A stretch of DNA of 64,000 nucleotides, from assembly GCF_009901565.1 (NCBI RefSeq), contig NZ_WXEW01000001.1:930001-994000 (forward strand), given 5' to 3'. Below are positions 25,579 to 33,443 of this stretch, one piece after another. The notes beneath the pieces were generated by a model. It saw only the letters and a program-made list of their open reading frames with translations, did not search any database and had not been told where the DNA came from. This stretch comes from Herbidospora solisilvae (lineage in GTDB: Bacteria > Actinomycetota > Actinomycetes > Streptosporangiales > Streptosporangiaceae). Every line of letters begins with the position of its first letter. The first letter of the stretch is position 1. The translations under genes and the position numbers were made by a program.

Positions 25579-28116
25579 GTGGAGTCTTCCCATGCAGCGC
25601 ACTCGACTTCCGATCGGGTCCCACTGGTCTGGGAACGGGTTCCACCGAAGAATCCCCATTTCACCGGACGTGAAGATCTCCTGCTCGCCCTCCGCGACAA
25701 CATCACCCAGGTGAGTTCGGTGGTGCTCGAACCGAAGGCGAACGCCTTGCAGGGGCAGGGCGGCGTGGGGAAGACCCAGCTCGCGATCGAATACGCCTGG
25801 CGTTACCGGCGGCATTACGACGTCGTCTACTGGATCCCCTCCGAGAAACGCGAACTCGTGCCGGCCTCGCTCGCCGCGCTGGCCTCCCACCTCGGTCTGC
25901 CGCCCAGCGTCGGCCTGGGCATCGAAGAGACGGCCCGCACGGTGAAACGCGCGCTGGAGCGGGGCGAGCCCTATCGCAAATGGCTGCTCATCTTCGACAA
26001 CGCCGTCGACCCGGCCTCGCTGAGCGACTACATCCCCGGCGGCCCCGGCCACGCCCTCATCACCTCACGCAACCCGCAGTGGGGCAGCCGGGTGCAGAGC
26101 CTGCGCGTCGACGTGTTCGACCGCGAGGAGAGCAAGACCTTCCTGGCCAACCGCATCCGCCGGGAGATGCCCGACGAGAAGCTCGACATCCTGGCCGAGA
26201 AGCTCGGCGACCTGCCGATCGCCCTGGAGCAGGCGGGCGCCCTGATGTACGAGACGGCGATGGACATCGACGAGTACATCACCCTGCTCGAGTCGCAGAC
26301 CACCGGCCTGATGGGCATGGGCAAGTCCGACGACTACCCGCAGTCGATGGCGGCGGCCTGGCAGCTGTCGGTGCACCAGCTCCGCACCCGGTTGCCCCAG
26401 GCGATCGAGATCCTGCGCTGTTGCGCGTTCTTCGGCCCCGAACCGATCCCGCGCGACGTCTTCCGCCGCGGCACCGAGGCCGAGACTCCGCGTATCGCCC
26501 CGATCCTCGACGACCCGCTGCTGCTCACTAAGGCGCTGAGCGGCCTCGGCCGGTTCGCCCTCGCGAAGATCGACTCGACCACCCGGACGATCCAGGTCCA
26601 CCGGCTGATCCAGACGCTGTTGCGCGAGGAGCTCGACCCGAAGCAGCAACACGACATCCGCCACGAGGTGCACCTCCTGCTCGCGCATTCCGCGCCCAAA
26701 GACCCGGAGGACAACGCCAACTGGAAGGCGTTCGAGGAACTGGTGCCGCACATCGGCTACTCCAACCTGGCCGAATGCGCCACGCCCAACGTCCGGGAGT
26801 TCGCGCTCAACACCGTGCGATACCTCTACCGCGCCGGGAACTACGAACTGGCCCGCGCCCAGGTGGAGGAGCTGATCGAGAAGTGGACCCAGCGGGAGGA
26901 GCGCGACGACCACCCCGACGTCCTGGTGGCCAGGAAGCACCTCGGCAACATCCTGCGCGGCATGGGCGAGTACACGCTGGCCTACCAGACCGACCACGAC
27001 ACGCTCGAGGCGATGCGCAAGGAGCTGGGGCCCGACCACTCCGAGACGCTGTGGGCGACCAACAGCTACGGCAGCACGCTGCGTGTCGCCGGCGAGTTCC
27101 AGCGGGCCCGCGAGCAGGACGGCGAGCTGCTGCGCAGATACCGGAACGCCGCCACCCCCGACACCACCGGCATGTTCCGCGTCCGCCACAACCTGGCGAT
27201 CGACTACTCCCTGACGAGCGACTACGCCACCGCCCGTGACATGTTCCAGGTCCTGCTGCGCGACCTCAGCACGGCCCGGACCGGCGTGGGGTCGTCGATG
27301 GTGCTGAGCACCTGGAGCGCGCTGTCGAGGGCGGTGCGCCTCTGCGGCGACTACGACATGGCCGTCTACCTCGGGCAGGACGCCTTCGACTACGGCCGCC
27401 AGCAGTTGTCGCTCGACAACCACGGCACCCTGCTGGCCGCCAAGGACCTGTCGATCGCGTTGAGACGCCGCGGCGACCTCGACGAGGCGCTCGATCTGGC
27501 CGACACGACCTACAACGGGCTTCGGCGCCTGCTCGGCGCCCTCCACTCCGACACCCTGGCCGCCGGGGTGAACCTGTCCAACGCCCACCGGGCGAAGGGC
27601 GACATCGACAGGGCCTACGCCCTGGCGCTGGAGATGACCCCCCTCTACGCACGCGTCTTCGACGCCGACCATCCCTTCGCCCACACCACCCGCAGCAACC
27701 TGGCGGTGCTGCTGCGTCTGCGCGGTGACGTCGCGGAGGCCAGGAGGATGAACCAGGAGGCGGCCGAGGCGCTGGCCGTCCGGCTGGGCTGGGATCACGA
27801 CTACCCGCTGACCTGCCTGATCAACATGCAGTCCGACCTGGCGGCGCTCGGCGAGGTCGAAGAGGCCGTCAAGGGCGGCCGGGAGCTGCACCAACGGCTG
27901 CGTGACCTCTTCGGCGACGACCACTTCATGACGTTGTCGGCGGCCGCGAACCTGGCGCTCGACCTGCGCGCCTTCGGCGCGACCGCCGAGGCCGACGCGC
28001 TGAAGGCCGAGGTGCTGCGGCGCTACCAGGACCTCGACGGCATCAACCAGCCCGACGCCGTCGCCACCGCCCAGAACCGCCGGATCAATACCGACTTCGA
28101 CCCTCAGCCGCTCTAG
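25579..28116 (+). CDS. fxsT: FxSxx-COOH system NB-ARC/TPR protein
   Basis: An 845-aa homologue of the C-terminal two thirds of the fxsT product in locus 1. It opens with the motif PPKNPHFTGREDLL, the P-loop GQGGVGKTQLAIEYAWRY near residue 60, Walker B LLIFDNAVDP, HALITSRNPQW and LPIALEQAGALMYE, followed by about ten TPR-like units. It lacks the ParA-like and TIR-like modules present in the locus 1 protein. GTG at 25579 is chosen because a GGAGGT box lies 5 nt upstream; a GTG at 25552 has no such site. The 3' end overlaps the HExxH gene by 32 nt, convergent. Confidence 0.87.
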   Translation: MESSHAAHSTSDRVPLVWERVPPKNPHFTGREDLLLALRDNITQVSSVVLEPKANALQGQGGVGKTQLAIEYAWRYRRHYDVVYWIPSEKRELVPASLAALASHLGLPPSVGLGIEETARTVKRALERGEPYRKWLLIFDNAVDPASLSDYIPGGPGHALITSRNPQWGSRVQSLRVDVFDREESKTFLANRIRREMPDEKLDILAEKLGDLPIALEQAGALMYETAMDIDEYITLLESQTTGLMGMGKSDDYPQSMAAAWQLSVHQLRTRLPQAIEILRCCAFFGPEPIPRDVFRRGTEAETPRIAPILDDPLLLTKALSGLGRFALAKIDSTTRTIQVHRLIQTLLREELDPKQQHDIRHEVHLLLAHSAPKDPEDNANWKAFEELVPHIGYSNLAECATPNVREFALNTVRYLYRAGNYELARAQVEELIEKWTQREERDDHPDVLVARKHLGNILRGMGEYTLAYQTDHDTLEAMRKELGPDHSETLWATNSYGSTLRVAGEFQRAREQDGELLRRYRNAATPDTTGMFRVRHNLAIDYSLTSDYATARDMFQVLLRDLSTARTGVGSSMVLSTWSALSRAVRLCGDYDMAVYLGQDAFDYGRQQLSLDNHGTLLAAKDLSIALRRRGDLDEALDLADTTYNGLRRLLGALHSDTLAAGVNLSNAHRAKGDIDRAYALALEMTPLYARVFDADHPFAHTTRSNLAVLLRLRGDVAEARRMNQEAAEALAVRLGWDHDYPLTCLINMQSDLAALGEVEEAVKGGRELHQRLRDLFGDDHFMTLSAAANLALDLRAFGATAEADALKAEVLRRYQDLDGINQPDAVATAQNRRINTDFDPQPL

Positions 28117-29326
28117 CGGCCATCTCGTTGCGTTGCTCCCAGGCCCGCCGTCGCGCCGACTGCGCGCGGCGGGCCTCGTCGAGCACCCCGGCGTCGACCG
28201 GCTCGCCGGCCCACTTGCCGAGCGTGCGGGCCATGCCTTCGGTGAAGCGCACCCCCTCAGCGGTGAGTCCCCGGCCGGCCAGCAGCGCCTGCGTCGCCTC
28301 GTGGGCGGCCTCGCGCCACTGCGCGAACTCGAACTCGGCGCGGGGATGTCCGGCCGCCCGCTCGCGCCGCCAGAAGCCGGTCACCCCGAGGTAGGCGTAG
28401 GTGCCGTTGAGCAGACCGCGGGCCGGGCGGGGGTCGGGCCGCCAGGGGGCGTAGTAGAGGTCGCCGGTGTCGGGGAGCGTCAGGGGGACGACGTCCATGA
28501 GGGCGTAGAGCTTGACGTGCTGGGTCTCGTGGGCGAACGTCTCGGCGAGTGACACGCCGTCGGGCGGGGCCGACAGGGCGATGGCGCCGAACGCCTCCCG
28601 CGACGACTCGCTCTGCGGCTGGTCTGAGGGTGCGCCGATGGGGGTGAGCACGCTGACGGTGGTGGCGACCTCGTCGCGTACCGTCCAGTGGCGTTCGGCG
28701 AGGACGTCCCAGGCCTCGCGGAGACGCGACTGCCAGTCGTCCCGTTCCGGCGCGTCGAGGCGGGGCAGGTCGATGCCGTCGTCGGGCCAGCGGTGGGGGT
28801 CGAGGTCGTCGACGGTGACGGTGTAGCCGTGCGCCGTGATCCGGGCGAGGGGGCGCCATCCGTCGACGGGGTCTCCGTCGGCCCGGATGCCGCCGGGGCC
28901 GACGCTCAGGTCGAACGCGCCGGTGGCAGGGAATCCGCCGACCGAGGGCAGGGTGACCCAGCCGTGCCGGGAGGTCACCGGAAGACGGCATTCGCGGCCC
29001 GCGAGGTGGGCCGCCGCGAGCGCGACCGCCGCCAGCCTGGCCGGGTCGGCCGTGCCGCGCAGGCACTGGGCCGCCCAGGCTCCGACCGCCGGATAGCGGA
29101 GCACCGTCTCGACCGCGCCGCCCGAGCCGCGCTGCAAGTCGGCGAGGACGGTGAAGGCCTCCTCCGCCACCTTCACCTCGGGGAACGACTCGACGACGCC
29201 GCGCAGCAGCATGAGGTGCCTGCTGAACTGGGCCGAGCGCAGCTCCTCCGCGGCGGCGGCTCCCCCACCGCCCGACGCGAGTGCCGAGAAGGCCGCATCG
29301 GAGATTCGGTGCGGGAGGATGCTCAT
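28085..29326 (-). CDS. HExxH-type peptide beta-hydroxylase-like protein
   Basis: A 413-aa stand-alone counterpart of the C-terminal half of the locus 1 FxsB fusion. HETQHVKLYALMD places the metal motif at 266-270, followed by the shared YYAPWRPDPRPARGLLNGTYAYLGVTGFWRRE. In actinobacterial RiPP clusters this family is annotated as alpha-ketoglutarate-dependent HExxH peptide beta-hydroxylase; activity here is inferred. The ATG at 29326 overlaps the stop of the radical SAM gene (ATGA), with GGGGAA upstream. Thus this locus makes as two coupled genes what locus 1 makes as one fused protein. Confidence 0.84.
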   Translation of the reverse strand: MSILPHRISDAAFSALASGGGGAAAAEELRSAQFSRHLMLLRGVVESFPEVKVAEEAFTVLADLQRGSGGAVETVLRYPAVGAWAAQCLRGTADPARLAAVALAAAHLAGRECRLPVTSRHGWVTLPSVGGFPATGAFDLSVGPGGIRADGDPVDGWRPLARITAHGYTVTVDDLDPHRWPDDGIDLPRLDAPERDDWQSRLREAWDVLAERHWTVRDEVATTVSVLTPIGAPSDQPQSESSREAFGAIALSAPPDGVSLAETFAHETQHVKLYALMDVVPLTLPDTGDLYYAPWRPDPRPARGLLNGTYAYLGVTGFWRRERAAGHPRAEFEFAQWREAAHEATQALLAGRGLTAEGVRFTEGMARTLGKWAGEPVDAGVLDEARRAQSARRRAWEQRNEMAARAAEGRSRY

Positions 29327-30537
29327 CGGTTTCCCCTCATCCGGGCCACGTCTTCCGCGAAAACCCGGTGAATATGGCTGACCAGCGCGAAGAGATCGGG
29401 ACAGTAGACGCTCGGATTCCGGAATCCGGAATTCTCGTCGTAGCGGTGGGCATAGAGACCGCCGCCGCACGCCGTGACGATCTCGCATTCACGGCACACC
29501 GGGGAGAGCGCCTCGACGCCGATCTGCCGGGCCACCAGTGAGGGAAGTCGCAACGCCGCGTCGAAGGGATCACGCAACACGTGCAATGGTGTGGCCGCGG
29601 CCCCGTGATATGCGGATTTCAGGATATCGGACTGTTCTATGGAACCGTCGGTCTCCACCACCGCCAGGAGCGCCGGGGAAAGCCCGATCGATTCGCTGCG
29701 GGACGGCCGTCCGGTTATCAGGCGGAGTATCTCGGTGAAAAGCCGGACCTCGGTTTCGGCGGTGCGATACCAGCGGTCGAAGATCGGGATGAGCCAGTCG
29801 GCGTAGGGGGTCGACGACGACCCGGCGTCGCGGAACGGCGGTGGGGTCGACCAGTTGCCGTGCGGCAGCAGGAAGTCGACGGCCGGCGGGTCGAAGGCCA
29901 GCAGGGCCTCGTAGGTCTTCAGGGGGTCGTTGCGGACGTCGATCGTGCACAGCAGGCCGCTGAACAGGCCGTGGTAGCGGCCGCGGGACAGGCGTCCGAT
30001 GGCCTCGCTGACCAGGGCGTGACTGCCCCGGCCGTCACGGAACAGGCGGTGACGGTCGTGGGCGGCGGCGTCGCCGTCGAGGGAGATGCCGACCCGGATG
30101 CCGAGCTGCTCGAAGAGTTTCAGGAACTCCTCGTCGAGGCGCAGGCCGTTGGTCTGGATGCTGACGTTGACGACGCTGCCGGTGTCCATTTCGCGGCGGA
30201 TGGCGCGGACCACGTAGGCGATGAACTCGGGGCCGGCCAGCAGCGGTTCGCCGCCGTGGAGGATGACGTCGACCTCGGTGAGGCCGTGGGTCGTCGCGTG
30301 TTCGCCGATGCGCAGGGCCACTTTCCCGGCGATGGCCTCGGACATGCGCCTCGGCTGGTTGCGCCAGTTCTGGTCGGCCATTTCGTACACGTAGCAATGG
30401 CGGCAGGCGAGGTCGCAACGGCTGTGAATCTTCAGAATGAACTGGCGGAAGGCATGCGGTTTCCACCCCGACGCCAGGAGGGCCTCGACGTCGAGGGATG
30501 CCGGAAATGGCCGTCGTCCTAATTCAGGTAACGTGAT
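29323..30537 (-). CDS. fxsB: FxsB-family radical SAM/SPASM peptide maturase lacking a canonical start codon
   Basis: A 404-codon frame containing the radical SAM motif Cx3Cx2C (C41, C45, C48 in SRCDLACRHCYVYE), ILHGGEPLLAGPEF, VGISLDGDAAAHDRHR, and SPASM-like cysteines (CRECEIVTACGGGLYAHRY, NPSVYCPDLF). The N-terminal segment RRPFPASLDVEALLASGWKPHAFRQF matches the normal FxsB start region. No ATG, GTG or TTG occurs in this frame between an in-frame TGA about 55 nt further upstream and the Cys motif. The best placed codon is ATC at 30537 (GAAGGGG box 6 nt upstream), where an ATG would be expected. A downstream GTG after the Cys motif would give a dead enzyme. The gene may use a non-standard start or be damaged. 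Confidence 0.75.
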   Translation of the reverse strand: MTLPELGRRPFPASLDVEALLASGWKPHAFRQFILKIHSRCDLACRHCYVYEMADQNWRNQPRRMSEAIAGKVALRIGEHATTHGLTEVDVILHGGEPLLAGPEFIAYVVRAIRREMDTGSVVNVSIQTNGLRLDEEFLKLFEQLGIRVGISLDGDAAAHDRHRLFRDGRGSHALVSEAIGRLSRGRYHGLFSGLLCTIDVRNDPLKTYEALLAFDPPAVDFLLPHGNWSTPPPFRDAGSSSTPYADWLIPIFDRWYRTAETEVRLFTEILRLITGRPSRSESIGLSPALLAVVETDGSIEQSDILKSAYHGAAATPLHVLRDPFDAALRLPSLVARQIGVEALSPVCRECEIVTACGGGLYAHRYDENSGFRNPSVYCPDLFALVSHIHRVFAEDVARMRGNR

Positions 30538-30953
30538 CGCGGTCCCCTTCGCCCTGTCGGCGCCGACCTGACGTACCTCCGCGATTATTGTCTCTCACGG
30601 CTTTTCCCGTCGCGTCAAGATTTCCGGTGCGGATGCCTCCTCCCACACCCGGTCGAACCGCCGGACCCAGTACCGCCACCAACTCCAGATGCATGCGCGA
30701 CGACGTCGACGGATTATGAAACCCGGGAAACTCGACGACCACCCGCCCGTGCGACGTCTCCGGATCGACCGGCACCAGCGCGAACCCGGGGTTGTCCGGA
30801 AACAGCCGATAGGCGAACGCCCCCTCGGTCCCCCACCCCGCGATCAGTTTCAACCGTTCGAGCGTCGAGACGAGCGAACGAGAACACCAGGCTGAGGGCA
30901 TACGTGTCGAGGTGGTTGCGGGCCTTGAACGCCACCACGTCACGACCCTTCAT
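30524..30953 (-). pseudogene. small hypothetical gene, probably frameshifted
   Basis: On the reverse strand an ATG at 30953 opens MKGRDVVAFKARNHLDTYALSLVFS. The coding-like sequence then continues in the neighbouring frame (STLERLKLIAGWG, FAYRLFPDNPGFALVPVDP, GRVVVEFPGFHNPS) to a stop at 30524. The switch point is around 30870-30890 and suggests a one-base indel. I do not recognise the family. It overlaps the presumed start of the fxsB-like gene. It may be a decayed gene, a real small protein with a sequencing error, or chance. Confidence 0.35.
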
Positions 30954-31055
30954 ATGCCCGTTTATGGAGTTAAATCCACCCGCTAGAGTCTTGCCACTGC
31001 GCGTGTTCCCGTGATGACGTGTGCGTATAAGGGATGAACTCTAATTGGGGGTCTG

Positions 31056-31916
31056 GTGCTGTTCGGCCTGCCTCCGGGGCGGCAGTTGCGTGCCGCCGGA
31101 GGGCTGGCGCTCGCGGCGGCGGGGCTTCTGGTCGCGGGGGCCTTCGTGAACTCGCGGGCCGTGCAGCAGGTCGCGGCGCCGACGGAGCAGGTGCCCCAGA
31201 TCGACGCGGCGGCGCGCGACCGCGAGCAGGCCGCCGCCTGGGTGGCGCGGCAGGTCAGCGGCATCATCGGGTGTGACGCGCCGGTCTGCGCGCTGCTCGC
31301 CGAGCAGCGGGTGGCGCCGTCGCGGCTGCTGCCGCTGCGTGGTCAGGAGGAGGTCCTGAACGCCGACGTCGTGGTGGTCACGCCCGCGTTGCTGGACTTC
31401 TTCGGGGCGGGGCTGGAGCCGGTCACCGCCCCCGAGCCGCTCGCCACCGTCGGGGACATCAGGATCGTCCAGGTCACGCCGCAGGGAGTCGGCACGTTCG
31501 CGAAGGCGCTGGAGCGTGACAAGCGTGAGCGACGGGAGGCCGGGCGCGAGCTGCTGGCCAATCCCCGCCTCGCGGCGACGCCGGCCGCCACGCGGCAGCT
31601 CGCCGGAGGTGAGGTGGACGCGCGGATCCTGGTGTCGCTGGCGGCGCTGGCCGCCTCGCACCGGCTCTATGTCCGCCAGTTCGGGGACGGCGGCGGCGAC
31701 CCCCGGAAGGTGCCGTACCGGACGGTCGAGATCTCGTCGGTCGACGGAGCCGAGCCGACCGAGGCGTCGGTTTCCGGGATCGTCAGATTTCTTGAGGCAC
31801 AAGAGTCACGATTTCATCCCATTGAGGCGAAGATCGCTCGACCGGTCGACGCAGTGTCAACAATCCTGCGCATACGGTACGCAGCGCCGAGCCCCACCGG
31901 CTCGTTGTCCTCATAA
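31056..31916 (+). CDS. membrane-anchored hypothetical protein
   Basis: A 286-aa protein with a single N-terminal hydrophobic segment (about residues 12-32, GGLALAAAGLLVAGAFV) followed by an extracytoplasmic region. The outer part contains CDAPVCALLAEQ and a Rossmann-like alternation (NADVVVVTPALLDFFG). I cannot assign a domain. It starts at GTG 31056 with a GGGGG ribosome site and ends 9 nt before a DUF4397 gene and upstream of a sortase. These three look like one cell-surface operon. Confidence 0.7.
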   Translation: MLFGLPPGRQLRAAGGLALAAAGLLVAGAFVNSRAVQQVAAPTEQVPQIDAAARDREQAAAWVARQVSGIIGCDAPVCALLAEQRVAPSRLLPLRGQEEVLNADVVVVTPALLDFFGAGLEPVTAPEPLATVGDIRIVQVTPQGVGTFAKALERDKRERREAGRELLANPRLAATPAATRQLAGGEVDARILVSLAALAASHRLYVRQFGDGGGDPRKVPYRTVEISSVDGAEPTEASVSGIVRFLEAQESRFHPIEAKIARPVDAVSTILRIRYAAPSPTGSLSS

Positions 31917-31925
31917 CGGAGCACG

Positions 31926-32732
31926 ATGAAACTCCCGCGGTTACTCACCGGCGCCCTCCTGCTGATCTTCCTGGCCGCGCCCGCGCACGCGGCGCCGCAG
32001 GTCGGGCACGTCCGGCTCGCGCACCTGTCCCCCGACACCCCGGCGGTCGACGTCTACCTCTATCCGTTCGGCGGTGACCGGCCGAAACTCGTGCTGGACG
32101 CGGTGCCCTACGGCGGGGTGTCGCCCTACCAGAACCTGGGCGCGGGGCAGTACACGGTCGCGATGCGGCCCGCCGGCGCCTCGGCGGACACGCCGCCGGT
32201 GTTGTCGGCGAACGTGCGGGTCGAGGGCGGGCATGCCTACACGGTGGCGGGGATGGGGCCCTACAAGAGCATTCGGCTGCAGGTTCTCAACGACACCATG
32301 GAACTTCCCGACGGGAAGGCGGGGCTGCGCGTCATCGCCGCGTCTCTCAAGGAGCGGGTGGTGACGGTGTCCGCCGGGGATCTGGAGGAGGATCTGCGCT
32401 TCGCCGACACGCCCGAGTACACCGAGGTCGACGCGGCCATGCAGAAGATCACGGCCGCCGCGGGCGACGAGACCGCCAGCGCCGACGTGCGGCTCGCGCC
32501 CGGGTCGACCAACACGGTCGTGGTGCTCGATGGCGACCGGGGGCTGCAGCTTCTCCCGCTCACCGACGCGGCGGCGCCCGGGGTGACGCCGAAGGGCGCC
32601 GTCGACACCGGCATGGGCGGGCTCGCCGACTCCGGCCCGCCGGTCTGGCTGGTGGCGCTCGCGGGCGTCGGCGTGCTCGCCGTCGCCTCTGTTCTACTAC
32701 GGCTCCGCCCACGCTCCGGCGGCACGACGTGA
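31926..32732 (+). CDS. DUF4397 surface protein with signal peptide and C-terminal anchor
   Basis: A 268-aa secreted protein: signal peptide (LLTGALLLIFLAAPAHA), the DUF4397 beta-sandwich beginning at VGHVRLAHLSPDTPAVDVYL and continuing through GPYKSIRLQVLND, then a C-terminal hydrophobic helix (VWLVALAGVGVLAVASVLL) with a short basic tail. No clear LPxTG precedes the helix; GGLADSGPPVWL is the nearest sequence. It is therefore membrane-anchored or an atypical sortase substrate. It lies directly before the sortase gene, the normal pairing for this family in actinomycetes. Confidence 0.88.
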   Translation: MKLPRLLTGALLLIFLAAPAHAAPQVGHVRLAHLSPDTPAVDVYLYPFGGDRPKLVLDAVPYGGVSPYQNLGAGQYTVAMRPAGASADTPPVLSANVRVEGGHAYTVAGMGPYKSIRLQVLNDTMELPDGKAGLRVIAASLKERVVTVSAGDLEEDLRFADTPEYTEVDAAMQKITAAAGDETASADVRLAPGSTNTVVVLDGDRGLQLLPLTDAAAPGVTPKGAVDTGMGGLADSGPPVWLVALAGVGVLAVASVLLRLRPRSGGTT

Positions 32733-32747
32733 TCTGTTGAGCGTCCC

Positions 32748-33443
32748 ATGAGACGACTGGCGATGCTCGTCGCCGTCTCCCTCACCGCCGCGTGTTCGGC
32801 CTCTCCCCCTGCCGTCCACCTCGGAACCCTCGATCGTGCGGCCGCGGCCGGGTGGGGGCCGGTGGAGAACCAGGTCGCGAAGGTCCGGCCGCAGCGGCGG
32901 CACGCCGAGCCCGTCGAGGTGGTCATCCCGGCGATCGGGGTGCGGTCGCGGCTGGAGCGGCTGACGCTCGACGCCCACGGCGTCCTGGTCGCGCCGGAGA
33001 AGGCGGAGGTCGCCGGGTGGTACGCCGCCGGCGTGCGCCCCGGCGATCCCGGCCCGGCCGTCATCGCGGGCCATCTCGACTCGCTGACCGGGCCGGGGGT
33101 GTTCGCCGGACTCGGCGACCTGGAGCCCGGCCACCGGATCCTCGTCACCCTCAAGGACGGGCGGACCGTGACGTTCCGGGTGGAGGAGGTGCGTACCCAC
33201 GCGAAGAAGGACTTCCCCACCCGTGAGGTCTACGGAGCCTCCCCCGACGCCCGGCTGCGCCTCATCACCTGCGGCGGCGCGTTCGACCCCGGCGAAGGCC
33301 ACTACGCCGACAACGTCATCGTCTTCGCCACGCTGGAGCGTCACAACCGCCAGGTGCGGACCGTTCCGTCGCGCCCGCCGGACACCACGACGGGCACGCC
33401 CTCGACCACGGCCACCGCGACCGACGTCACCCAGCCCCGGTGA
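32748..33443 (+). CDS. class F sortase
   Basis: A 231-aa transpeptidase with a lipoprotein-like N-terminus (LTAACSAS lipobox). Sortase signatures are VVIPAIGVRSRLERLTLDAHGVLVAP, GDPGPAVIAGHLDSLTGPGVFAGL with the catalytic His, and LRLITCGGAFDPGEGHYADNVIVFA with the catalytic Cys. It ends in a Thr/Pro-rich tail (PDTTTGTPSTTATATDV) encoded antisense to the last about 100 nt of the kinase gene. It probably processes or crosslinks the neighbouring surface proteins (inferred from synteny). Confidence 0.88.
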   Translation: MRRLAMLVAVSLTAACSASPPAVHLGTLDRAAAAGWGPVENQVAKVRPQRRHAEPVEVVIPAIGVRSRLERLTLDAHGVLVAPEKAEVAGWYAAGVRPGDPGPAVIAGHLDSLTGPGVFAGLGDLEPGHRILVTLKDGRTVTFRVEEVRTHAKKDFPTREVYGASPDARLRLITCGGAFDPGEGHYADNVIVFATLERHNRQVRTVPSRPPDTTTGTPSTTATATDVTQPR

